Shown in pieces: positions 15,998-23,190 of a DNA stretch of 33,877 nucleotides (positions are counted from its first letter, which is position 1; every line of letters begins with the position of its first letter). The notes under the pieces are model-generated. The model was not told the origin of the DNA, ran no database searches, and saw nothing but the letters and a program-made list of their open reading frames with translations. Source of the DNA: a virus; IMG/VR virus record IMGVR_UViG_3300010354_000301, positions 1 through 33,877 of that record; one strand, given 5' to 3'. The position numbers and the translations under genes were made by a program.

Positions 15998-17404
15998 ATG
16001 GCGGCGCTCTCAGACCTTTTGACCACCCAGACCGCACAGCAGATCTTCTCGACGCTGCTCGGCTACTACCAGGCCGCGGGCTTTCCCACCACGGCCTGGC
16101 AGCCGATGGGCGTGGAGCGCACGCGGCTGATGGCCTTCTCCACGGCGCTGGCCGACGTGAGCGCCAACTACATCCCGACCATTGCCGGCGGCGGCTACGT
16201 CGACACCGCCAGCGGTGACTGGCTGCGCCTTTTGGCTGCCCAGATGTATGGCCTCGACTACATCCCGGCCGGCTTCACCGTCGGGACCATGGTGCTGAGT
16301 TCGAGCGCCGCGGCGCCCACCTACAACATCCAGGCCGGCGACCTAGTCGCGGTGGTGGCGGCAACCGGGAATCGCTACATCAACTCCACCGGCGGCACGC
16401 TGGCGCCGTCGTCGACGCTGTCGCTCGCCTTCAAGGCTGAGTTTGCCGGCTCCAAGTACGCGGACGCCAGCAGCAGCGCGATCACCCTGGTCTCGCCGCT
16501 GCCCGGAGTGACCATCTCCAACCCCTCTACTGTCTTTTCGACGGTGGGCAAGGTGGGATCAGGCACCGGCACGGTCACGCCTTCGGGCACTCCAGTGGGC
16601 AGCCACCAGGTGGTGGTGCTGATCACCGCTTCGGGAACGGCTACTAGCTGCACCTGGTCCTACTCGCTCGACGGGTCGCCTTACGTCGCGGTCGGGTCGG
16701 CGGGCGCGTACACCATCTCTTCGATTGGCGTGACCGTGACGATGAACAACGGCGCCACTGGCACCTCGTTCGTCGCCGGCGATACGTTCACCTTCTCCTG
16801 CCCGGGAAGCTGGGTGAGCACCCAGGGCAATGACATCGAAAGCGACGCCGCGCTGGCCGCACGCTGCCGCGCCCGCTGGGCGTCGCTGTCGGCTATTCCC
16901 ACGTCCAACTTTTACTATCTATTAGCCACCGCCACTCCGACGGTGGGCTCGCAGATCACCCAGGTCATCGTCTCGCCTGACGCGGTGATCAGCTCTCAAG
17001 TCAACGTGGTCATCGCCGGCCCCACTGGGGCGCTGGCCCCGGCGACGATCACTGCCGTACAGAGCTACATGACGCCGCGGGTGCCGACGACGGAGCGAGT
17101 GGTAGTGTCGACGCCGTCAAGTCAGTACATTAACCTGGCCGGCACGGTGACCGTCAGCGCTGCGTCGCTGGCGACGGCACAGACAGGCATCTCAGGCGCG
17201 CTCAACAGCTACGTGGCCTCGGTGGGCATCAACGGCACAGTGCGCCTCGCTGCAATCATTGAGCAGATCATGGCGGTCAGCGGCGTTATCGACTGCTCCG
17301 GCGTGACGATCAACGGCTCAGCGGCAAACCTTGTTCTGGGCAGCCTAACAACGTTTGTCGTGCCGGAGTCGCCAACCCTGTCTCTGACCTACGCGACGGT
17401 CTAG
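15998..17404 (+). CDS. Baseplate J-like protein (Mu gp47 type)
   Basis: A 468-aa wedge protein. Family features include the N-terminal SGDWLRLLAAQMYGLDYIPA (residues 72-91), IQAGDLVAVVAATGNRYI, and an inter-domain GNDIESDAALAARCRARW at about 278-295. A late TERVVVSTPSSQYINLAGTV and AAIIEQIMAVSGVIDCSGV complete the set. Residues 190-270 form an inserted module (WSYSLDGSPYV ... YTI ... GDTFTFSC) absent from the simplest J proteins. That module resembles the two inserts in the sheath encoded at 8772. Confidence 0.85.
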   Translation: MAALSDLLTTQTAQQIFSTLLGYYQAAGFPTTAWQPMGVERTRLMAFSTALADVSANYIPTIAGGGYVDTASGDWLRLLAAQMYGLDYIPAGFTVGTMVLSSSAAAPTYNIQAGDLVAVVAATGNRYINSTGGTLAPSSTLSLAFKAEFAGSKYADASSSAITLVSPLPGVTISNPSTVFSTVGKVGSGTGTVTPSGTPVGSHQVVVLITASGTATSCTWSYSLDGSPYVAVGSAGAYTISSIGVTVTMNNGATGTSFVAGDTFTFSCPGSWVSTQGNDIESDAALAARCRARWASLSAIPTSNFYYLLATATPTVGSQITQVIVSPDAVISSQVNVVIAGPTGALAPATITAVQSYMTPRVPTTERVVVSTPSSQYINLAGTVTVSAASLATAQTGISGALNSYVASVGINGTVRLAAIIEQIMAVSGVIDCSGVTINGSAANLVLGSLTTFVVPESPTLSLTYATV

Positions 17405-17406
17405 CC

Positions 17407-18417
17407 ATGAGCGCACAAGAGCCGAACTCCATTGTCGAGTGGCTGCAGGGTTTACCCATTCCCTGGCTGGTCGGGGAAGCCAACGGCAAAGCTGAGGTTA
17501 CAGCCTACGGTGGCGTGATGGACACCCAGGTGGCGGCGCACAAGGCAGCCACCAAGGCGCGTTTTCCTGACTACGCGCCCGATGCCAGCGCATTGACGCA
17601 CCTGGGGGCCGAGCGCCTAATCGTGCGTGGTCCCAACGAGACCGACGCCAGCTTTGCCACGCGACTGCGCACGGTCTGGGACTCCTGGTCGCGGGCCGGC
17701 GCGCCCGCGGAGCTGCTGGCACAGCTGTGGTTTGCCGGCTGGGACAATGCAGTGATCATCACGCAGAACGGCTTGGCGCTGACTCTCAGTGCGGCACCGA
17801 CGCCGGGCGCAGACCCGACCTCGTTGCTCTCGGTGACTTCGCCCAACTACCTCGCCACGGCGCTCACCTCGGGCACGACGCCAGGCCAAGCGCCCATACC
17901 TGCGTCGTCGCCTTGGTACGTCTTCGACGGCAATATCTCGCTAGGCAATCGGTTTGCCTTGCTGTTTCCGCAAAGCAGCACGCAGCTGCAGACCTTCGCT
18001 ACGGTATCGTTTTCAAACTCAACCACGGGAACGGCGACATGGAACAAGCCGCCGGTCAACGTCAACTCCTACCTCATCTCGGCTCCGGTAATTTCTGACG
18101 GAGCAGGGTCAGTGGCGGTCTGGCGCGGAGCGGTAGACGCTAGTTTTGCGTGGACGTTTCTCGCGTCCGCGCCATTTACGGGCTCAGTCACGGTTTGGGC
18201 GTTTGCGGCCAGCGCCAACCCGTTTGCCAACTACTCGCTTGACGCTCTCGGAGCGCTCGGCTTTATCGTGCGCACGTGGCGTCCTGCTAGAGCGCAGTGC
18301 GTAGGGGCAGTGGTGCCAGTTTTTGGCCAACTGTGGGGCTGGCCCTCGTCGACGTGGGGCGCCCGCGGCAAGTGGGGGCCTTGCGAGGCGGTGACTCTTC
18401 CCGTGGCGTGGACGTAG
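17407..18417 (+). CDS. Tail protein, gpI / Mu gp48-like position
   Basis: A 336-aa protein directly after the J-like gene. The N-terminal ~110 residues carry an ARFPDYAPDASALTHLGAER segment and a FATRLRTVWDSWSRAGAPAE segment typical of proteins that join fibres to the baseplate. The C-terminal part is aromatic and glycine-rich (WGWPSSTWGARGKWGPCEAV). It probably corresponds to the tail protein I slot. Assignment rests on order and general pattern. Confidence 0.65.
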   Translation: MSAQEPNSIVEWLQGLPIPWLVGEANGKAEVTAYGGVMDTQVAAHKAATKARFPDYAPDASALTHLGAERLIVRGPNETDASFATRLRTVWDSWSRAGAPAELLAQLWFAGWDNAVIITQNGLALTLSAAPTPGADPTSLLSVTSPNYLATALTSGTTPGQAPIPASSPWYVFDGNISLGNRFALLFPQSSTQLQTFATVSFSNSTTGTATWNKPPVNVNSYLISAPVISDGAGSVAVWRGAVDASFAWTFLASAPFTGSVTVWAFAASANPFANYSLDALGALGFIVRTWRPARAQCVGAVVPVFGQLWGWPSSTWGARGKWGPCEAVTLPVAWT

Positions 18418-18426
18418 GCTAACACC

Positions 18427-19500
18427 ATGCCGAGCAACTATACCGGCTCGTCTACGTCGACGCAGAGCCCCGCAGCAGCCCCAGCGCCCGGAGTGGCGCC
18501 TATCCTGTCGCTCCCGGTCGACACGGACACCGCCAACTCGGCCTCCATTTACCAGCCGCTCAAGGTGCTGGCCGACTATGTCACCTATTCGACGCTGGCC
18601 GTCGGTGGTGGCTTGTTTGGCGACGGTTCCGACGGCAACGTGGTGATGACTACCGGGGGAGTCTCCGGCGGCACGTCGTGGGGAACGCTGATCGCAGGCG
18701 TGCAGTACAAGCTCACCCGAGATGTCTATTTTGAGTCGCTGTCGATCACGGGCGCGGCGCTCAACGAGGTAGGCATTTACGCAAACGGCTTCCGCGTGTT
18801 TGTTCGCTCGTCTCTGACCATCAACAACTACGGATGGATCACGGCGTCTGGGTGGTACCCAGGCATCTCCGGCGCGTCTTCGGTGACCGCGGGCACCATT
18901 CTAAACGGCGCATTGGGATCAAGCGGCGCCACTGGCGCGCCGGCGGCAGGAGTAGCAGCGCCAGGCGCACTGTCGCTCAGTGGCTCCGGCGGAGCACCTG
19001 GCGCCGGCTCCATCGGTGGATCAGCAAGCGGGGGTGCCGTCACCGCCCCCGCTTCGGCGCAGCAAGTAGTGCGCAGCTACGCGCCCTCGACCTTTGGTTA
19101 CCTCCTGTCAGTCAACGGCTCTGCATCGGCCACTGCTCCAACCTTTTACACGCTGGGCGGCGGCGGCTCGGGCGGCGGCGGCGGCGGCGACAGCACCAAC
19201 GCCGGCGGCGCAGGCGGCAACGGCGGCGGCGTGCTCTGCGTGGCCGCCCGCACCGTGTCACTGTTTGATCCCTCTTGCCTTTCCGCCCCAGGCCAGAAGG
19301 GCTCCAACGCCCTCGCGGGCAACGCCGGCGGTGGCGGTGGAGGCGGCGGCGGCACAGTGCTGCTTGCGGCCAGCTCCTGCAACGCCACCCTGACCGCTAC
19401 CTCTTGCTGTCCCGGTGGCACCGGAGGAACAAAGACCGGCACCGGAGCGAACGGAGCCGCAGGCAGCAACGGCACCGCCCTCTGGATCAAGGTGCTCTGA
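18427..19500 (+). CDS. Glycine-rich tail fibre/tip adhesin candidate
   Basis: A 357-aa protein. The N-terminus (about 1-70) contains a STSTQSPAAAPAPG linker and a conserved-looking NSASIYQPLKVLADYVTYS. The middle has repeated strand segments with right-handed-helix character (VNIN-like SLTINNYGWITASGWY). Residues ~240-345 hold runs of 4-9 glycines separated by short strands. Glycine-rich blocks of this sort form polyglycine-II sheets in phage tip adhesins such as the S16 gp38 class (established knowledge). Four Cys-containing strands (VLCVAA, SSCNATLTATSCC) are also present. It is a likely receptor-binding element. Confidence 0.6.
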   Translation: MPSNYTGSSTSTQSPAAAPAPGVAPILSLPVDTDTANSASIYQPLKVLADYVTYSTLAVGGGLFGDGSDGNVVMTTGGVSGGTSWGTLIAGVQYKLTRDVYFESLSITGAALNEVGIYANGFRVFVRSSLTINNYGWITASGWYPGISGASSVTAGTILNGALGSSGATGAPAAGVAAPGALSLSGSGGAPGAGSIGGSASGGAVTAPASAQQVVRSYAPSTFGYLLSVNGSASATAPTFYTLGGGGSGGGGGGDSTNAGGAGGNGGGVLCVAARTVSLFDPSCLSAPGQKGSNALAGNAGGGGGGGGGTVLLAASSCNATLTATSCCPGGTGGTKTGTGANGAAGSNGTALWIKVL

Positions 19501-19730
19501 TGGCCGTAGTCAACTTTTCGGTCACCTTCACCGGCTCGCAGGATACCGTCGCGGCAGTCTGGGCGGCTCGGCCTGGTAACTACGCCGTCTTATTGTCCGC
19601 TCCTTGGATTACCGACCTTGGCGGCGCGGTGTCGCTGTGGCTTACCGGAGTGACCAGCTCCGGGGCAACCGTAAACACCTCGGAGAGGTTCTCGGGGATC
19701 GTATCTGGCGTGGTGGTAGATACCCCATGA
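19500..19730 (+). CDS. Small tail-fibre-associated protein (76 aa)
   Basis: The ATG overlaps the upstream TGA. The protein is one compact beta-rich unit (VNFSVTFTGSQDTVAAVWAA, then YAVLLSAPWITDLGG). It sits between two fibre genes and overlaps the next by ATGA. It may be a fibre subunit or chaperone; no family was recognised. Confidence 0.6.
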   Translation: MAVVNFSVTFTGSQDTVAAVWAARPGNYAVLLSAPWITDLGGAVSLWLTGVTSSGATVNTSERFSGIVSGVVVDTP

Positions 19731-19918
19731 GCAGCGACGCCATCAGCCGGGAGGATGCCTTGACCTTGCGCCTGGCGCAGCTCGAGGCCGAGCTCGCGCA
19801 AGAGCGCGCCGCCCGAGTGCAGCTCGAGCTGCGCTTGCGCTACGGCCTTGCCGAAAGCGATGGCGTGGACATGCAGACACTACAGATCGTGCGCGCTGCC
19901 GCACCCAAGGTTGACTGA
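19727..19918 (+). CDS. Small coiled-coil protein (63 aa)
   Basis: The ATGA overlap sets the start. Residues 8-45 form a heptad-like helix (LRLAQLEAELAQERAARVQL). Short coiled-coil genes next to fibre genes often encode trimerisation or assembly helpers, which is only an inference here. Confidence 0.6.
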   Translation: MSSDAISREDALTLRLAQLEAELAQERAARVQLELRLRYGLAESDGVDMQTLQIVRAAAPKVD

Positions 19919-21078
19919 TGCCGATCTCAGCGTTTCGCGCCACCGCGGTCCAGGTTTCTGGGCAATCCTCCTGTCCTATCGGGGCAGGGCTAAATGGCAT
20001 CTGGGTCGATTCTGCGGTGCCAAATGTGCTTAGGTTTCGCAAAACCGACGGCACTGACACTGCATTAGGAGGAGGCGGCGGCAGCTCGACGCTGTCTGGC
20101 GCATACGGGACGGGGGCGGGCCAGTCTGATAGCACGCTGTCGCTCGACAGCACGAGGCTAGGCCTGGTGCTCAAAGACGCCGCTTCGTCTATCGGCAACC
20201 TCTTAAAAATACAAGACAACGCGGGCGCTGCAAACTACCTGCTAGTCCCCGGAAACGCTGCAATCGAGATTCGCTCTGCGACGGCAAATGGCGCATCTGC
20301 GGTGGGCACCGTCCTAGACAGCGTCAGCAGCTTGTCCAATGCCACCGCCAAAACAGTCAGCGTCCGCAATGCGGGCACCGAGCTCTGGTACTATTCGCCA
20401 TCGGCGCAAGGAACCGCAAATAAGGGCAAGTTCAAGGCGTCAACCGCTGATGACTTTTGGTTTGAAAGCTCCGACGGACTGGCAAAGCTCAAAGTTTCCA
20501 CCACGGCGGGCACAGCCTTGCTGTACAACACCTGCCAGCTGCTGGTCGGCAACTCCGTTGTTGTTTCAGGGGCGGCCGGGCTGTCGACGCCGCATTTTAC
20601 GATTGGCGGATCAGCGGTCTCTTCCGGCGTTCCATGCCTGCAGCTCAACGCCGCTACGCACAAGACCTATTTTGCGATGGGCACCGGAAACAGCGATGTT
20701 ACCGCGGCAATTGTCGAGGAATACGTAGCGTCAGGCACAGTGACCGCCGGCGAGGTGGTGGTGTGGTCGGGCACGACGACTGCGAAGACCGTGGCCACCG
20801 CCGCCGCGTCCGCCAACCTCACGACCATTGCCGGCGTGGCCATCACCACCGCCACTAACGCCAACGTTCAGGTGGTCACCTTTGGCCGTTGCAAGGCCAA
20901 GTGTGCTGCGAGCTTCGCCCCGACCGCGGGGCAGCTGCTCGGCACCTCGGGCACTACCGCTGGACAGGTCACCAACGGCACTCCAGGCGCTGGCGCAATT
21001 ATCGGCCGCGCGCTGACTGGCGACAATACAGCCTCATCGGGTGCCGGCTTTTGCTGGATCCAAGTTGCCCTCTCATAG
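19918..21078 (+). CDS. Tail fibre / spike protein
   Basis: A 386-aa protein starting at a TGATG junction. The N-terminal ~50 residues form a likely attachment domain, followed by GGGGGSS, then a long S/T/A/N-rich region with shaft-like strands (LKIQDNAGAANYLLVPG, FWFESSDGLAKLKVSTTAG). The C-terminal ~110 residues (TAGEVVVWSGTTTAKTV, then CAASFAPTAGQLLGTSGTTAG) resemble small cement-type beta domains. No chaperone or endosialidase motif was recognised. Confidence 0.65.
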   Translation: MPISAFRATAVQVSGQSSCPIGAGLNGIWVDSAVPNVLRFRKTDGTDTALGGGGGSSTLSGAYGTGAGQSDSTLSLDSTRLGLVLKDAASSIGNLLKIQDNAGAANYLLVPGNAAIEIRSATANGASAVGTVLDSVSSLSNATAKTVSVRNAGTELWYYSPSAQGTANKGKFKASTADDFWFESSDGLAKLKVSTTAGTALLYNTCQLLVGNSVVVSGAAGLSTPHFTIGGSAVSSGVPCLQLNAATHKTYFAMGTGNSDVTAAIVEEYVASGTVTAGEVVVWSGTTTAKTVATAAASANLTTIAGVAITTATNANVQVVTFGRCKAKCAASFAPTAGQLLGTSGTTAGQVTNGTPGAGAIIGRALTGDNTASSGAGFCWIQVALS

Positions 21079-21087
21079 GAGCGTTTT

Positions 21088-21372
21088 GTGACCACCAACA
21101 ACGGCACATTGAAGCTGCGGATCGGCGTAGGCTCCCTTTCTGAGGCCGGAGACCTGACGCTTAACCTGTACTATTCGCGCGTGGACAACGAGCGCTTTAT
21201 GATCATGCGACCGTTGCACGTTCCGGGTAGCGGACAGGCCATCACCGACGGTGACGGGCAAGAGATCGTCGCCGAGGTGCCCAGCGACCTCCACCAGGCG
21301 CAGGTCGACTTTTCACACGAGCTCGTGCTCGCCATCGGAGACCTGGCGGCCTCTGGGGAGCTCGACCTGTGA
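21088..21372 (+). CDS. Hypothetical late protein (94 aa)
   Basis: The GTG at 21088 has an AGGAG site at ideal spacing. The protein has a strand-rich core (LKLRIGVGSLSEAGDLTLNL and YYSRVDNERFMIM) and an acidic C-terminus. No family was recognised. It lies between the fibre gene and the lysis cassette. Confidence 0.6.
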   Translation: MTTNNGTLKLRIGVGSLSEAGDLTLNLYYSRVDNERFMIMRPLHVPGSGQAITDGDGQEIVAEVPSDLHQAQVDFSHELVLAIGDLAASGELDL

Positions 21373-21545
21373 TTGCTCCACCAATGCCAGCACTAATTGC
21401 GCCGGCGCCTGACCGCGCACCCGTCGAACGCCAACGGCGCGAAGAGCGCACTCTGCGCCTTGAGCAGTTGCGGCAGAGTCTCGACGCGGCCAAGCAGGAG
21501 CGCGCCAATCTCCTCGCCGCCGCGGCCGCCCTGCGCGCGCGCTAA
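21369..21545 (+). CDS. Very small coiled-coil protein (58 aa)
   Basis: The GTG at 21369 overlaps the upstream stop; an in-frame ATG lies at 21384. After a proline-rich start, residues 20-58 form a charged helix (VERQRREERTLRLEQLRQSL). The stop directly abuts the next ATG. Context and overlap style support translation. Confidence 0.55.
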   Translation: MIAPPMPALIAPAPDRAPVERQRREERTLRLEQLRQSLDAAKQERANLLAAAAALRAR

Positions 21546-21866
21546 ATGCGCCCCATCCAAAACGGCGTGCGCCCGACGCGCGACCGGCTGACCGTTCTCG
21601 AGACGCGCCTCGACATGCTCGAGGACCAGCTCGACGACCTGTCGACCATCGGCCAACGCCTGCAGGACAGCGCCGCCGCTGACCGGGCCATGGTCGCGCA
21701 GGTGGTCTCCGACGTGGCCACGCAGCTCCCCTCGCTGCGCGCCGACGTGACGCGCCCGTGGGTTGACCTCGCCGCGTTCGGCCGCTTGCCGCGCGGCTCG
21801 CAATTGCTCGTCGCCGGCGTGGCCGCTCTGTGCCTGCTCGGCTGGCTGCTCCATCTCTGGAGGTGA
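21546..21866 (+). CDS. Coiled-coil protein with C-terminal membrane anchor (106 aa)
   Basis: Residues 12-60 form a coiled coil (LETRLDMLEDQLDDLSTIGQ) and residues 86-104 a single membrane segment (LLVAGVAALCLLGWLLHLW). A tail-anchored coiled coil at the head of a lysis cassette could be a holin partner or spanin-like protein. The usual inner-membrane spanin has an N-terminal anchor, so the topology would be reversed. Its role is unproven. Confidence 0.6.
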   Translation: MRPIQNGVRPTRDRLTVLETRLDMLEDQLDDLSTIGQRLQDSAAADRAMVAQVVSDVATQLPSLRADVTRPWVDLAAFGRLPRGSQLLVAGVAALCLLGWLLHLWR

Positions 21867-21868
21867 TC

Positions 21869-22075
21869 GTGTCCTCTCTCGTCGCATTCCTGCAGGCGGG
21901 CGACCCGCCGCACTACCTGTTCCTCGTCGGCGGTGCACTGCTCATCGTCGAGGACGCCATCGCCCGCTCGCCGCTGAAGGCCAACAGCAGCATCCAGCTG
22001 GTCTTCGGGCTCCTCGGCGCCCTTCCCGGTCTCGGGCCGGTGCTCCGCATCCTCGGCCCTCGGGAGCCGCAGTGA
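21869..22075 (+). CDS. Putative holin (68 aa)
   Basis: The GTG at 21869 is 6 bp after TGGAGG; a GTG at 21863 overlaps the upstream stop and is the alternative. The protein carries two hydrophobic stretches (YLFLVGGALLIVEDAIA and IQLVFGLLGALPGLGPVLRI) separated by a charged turn. This size and layout suit a small class II-like holin, and an endolysin lies three genes downstream. The call is inferred from topology and position. Confidence 0.5.
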   Translation: MSSLVAFLQAGDPPHYLFLVGGALLIVEDAIARSPLKANSSIQLVFGLLGALPGLGPVLRILGPREPQ

Positions 22076-22449
22076 GGGCCGGCCTGCTGGCGCTGGCGCT
22101 TGCTGCCGGCTGTTCGGTCTCGCACTCCTACGGGGCACTGACCGTGCTCTCCGGGGCCGCAGAGTCGGCCGCCCATGCCCTCCCGGCCGCCTGTCGCGCC
22201 CGCGAGCTCGCCGCGGTCGAAGCGGCGCACGTCCGGGCCGAGGCGGTGGCCGAGGTGGAGCGGGTCCACCGCCAGTGCCAGTCGGCAGCCGCCGCGCTCG
22301 AGGGGACGGTCGGCGCGCTGCGCCTTGCCCGTGACGGGGTCGCGCAGGGCTCCCAGGCGCCCGCCGACCTGGCGGCGTGGGTCAGTCTGGCCACTCGCTC
22401 CTGGGCCGAGCTGCAGCCCGTGCTGCGCGCGCTGGGGGTGGCGCTGTGA
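22072..22449 (+). CDS. Predicted lipoprotein of the lysis cassette (spanin-like)
   Basis: The GTG at 22072 makes a GTGA overlap with the upstream stop. The N-terminus MRAGLLALALAAGCS is a short lipoprotein signal with a lipobox LAAGC, so Cys14 would be lipidated. The rest is an Ala-rich helix (AAVEAAHVRAEAVAEVERVH). A periplasmic helix anchored by lipid in a lysis operon recalls outer-membrane spanins (Rz1 type), but this one is longer and not proline-rich. It implies a diderm host. Confidence 0.55.
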   Translation: MRAGLLALALAAGCSVSHSYGALTVLSGAAESAAHALPAACRARELAAVEAAHVRAEAVAEVERVHRQCQSAAAALEGTVGALRLARDGVAQGSQAPADLAAWVSLATRSWAELQPVLRALGVAL

Positions 22450-22667
22450 GCGCGCTCGAGCTCGCCCTGCAGCTGGCCGCCGAGGGCGCCAAGCTAGTGT
22501 CAGCCGCCATCGAGGCCGCGCACCAGCGCGATGAGGCGGCGGCGCTGGCCAAGCTCAACCAGGCGCTGGCCGCGGCGCAGGAGGTGGTGGGCGGCCTGCA
22601 CGGGGCGCTCTCCCGGGTGCGCGCCGAGGTCGACCAGGCCATCAACGCCAAGTTCGGGCCGGGCTGA
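22446..22667 (+). CDS. Small helical protein of the lysis cassette (73 aa)
   Basis: The GTGA overlap sets the start at 22446. The sequence is an amphipathic, Ala-rich helix with no clear membrane segment (LAAEGAKLVSAAIEAAHQRD, then LNQALAAAQEVVGGLHGALS). Its stop overlaps the endolysin ATG, so the two are probably translationally coupled. Function unknown. Confidence 0.55.
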   Translation: MSALELALQLAAEGAKLVSAAIEAAHQRDEAAALAKLNQALAAAQEVVGGLHGALSRVRAEVDQAINAKFGPG

Positions 22668-23164
22668 TGGCCGGCCCTCCCCGCGGCCTAAGCGCGATCC
22701 GCGCCGCCTACGGCGAGGTCAAGATCATGCGCGACCCTCGCGGCGGCTGGCGAATCTATGAGCCGCTCAACTGGGAGTCGCAGAGCTGCGTTGCCCTGCC
22801 GCTGCCCACTCTCAAGCGAAGGCTCTACGTTCATCGGCTCATCGCCGGGCCGCTGCTTGAGGCGCTCGAGCGGGCGCAGCGGGCGACGCCGGACTACGCG
22901 ATCAAAACCATCGGCTGCTTCTGTCCGCGGCCCAAGCGCACCGTCTCGCAGCCAGGCGCGGTGATCGGCTGGGACTCGGGGCTGTCCATCCACAGCGTGG
23001 CCGCGGCAGTCGACCTCAACTCCGCCACCAATCCGATGCGCAAGCCACTGCAGACCGACATGCCGCCGGCGTTCATTGATGCTTGGAAAGCGGTGGGCTG
23101 GACCTGGGGCGGCGACTTCCCCACGCCGGACCCTATGCACTTTCAGTGGGCTTCGGGCTACTAG
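22667..23164 (+). CDS. Endolysin, M15-family peptidase (VanY-like)
   Basis: A 165-aa zinc peptidase predicted to cut peptidoglycan stem peptides (L-Ala-D-Glu or D-Ala-D-Ala type). The M15 metal site is visible: SIHSVAAAVDLN supplies His109 and Asp116, and PDPMHFQW supplies His158 with Asp155 just before it, the usual position of the catalytic acid region. No signal peptide is present, so export would depend on the holin. There is no separate cell-wall binding domain. It is the last gene of the late operon. Confidence 0.88.
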   Translation: MAGPPRGLSAIRAAYGEVKIMRDPRGGWRIYEPLNWESQSCVALPLPTLKRRLYVHRLIAGPLLEALERAQRATPDYAIKTIGCFCPRPKRTVSQPGAVIGWDSGLSIHSVAAAVDLNSATNPMRKPLQTDMPPAFIDAWKAVGWTWGGDFPTPDPMHFQWASGY

Positions 23165-23190
23165 GCGCGTCGACGGAGCACAACGGCCCG

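Noticed and set aside
23165-23190. Attachment site or terminator in the gap between endolysin and integrase stops
   Set aside because: Only 26 bp, with no clear stem-loop with T run and no repeat to compare; position alone does not support a call.
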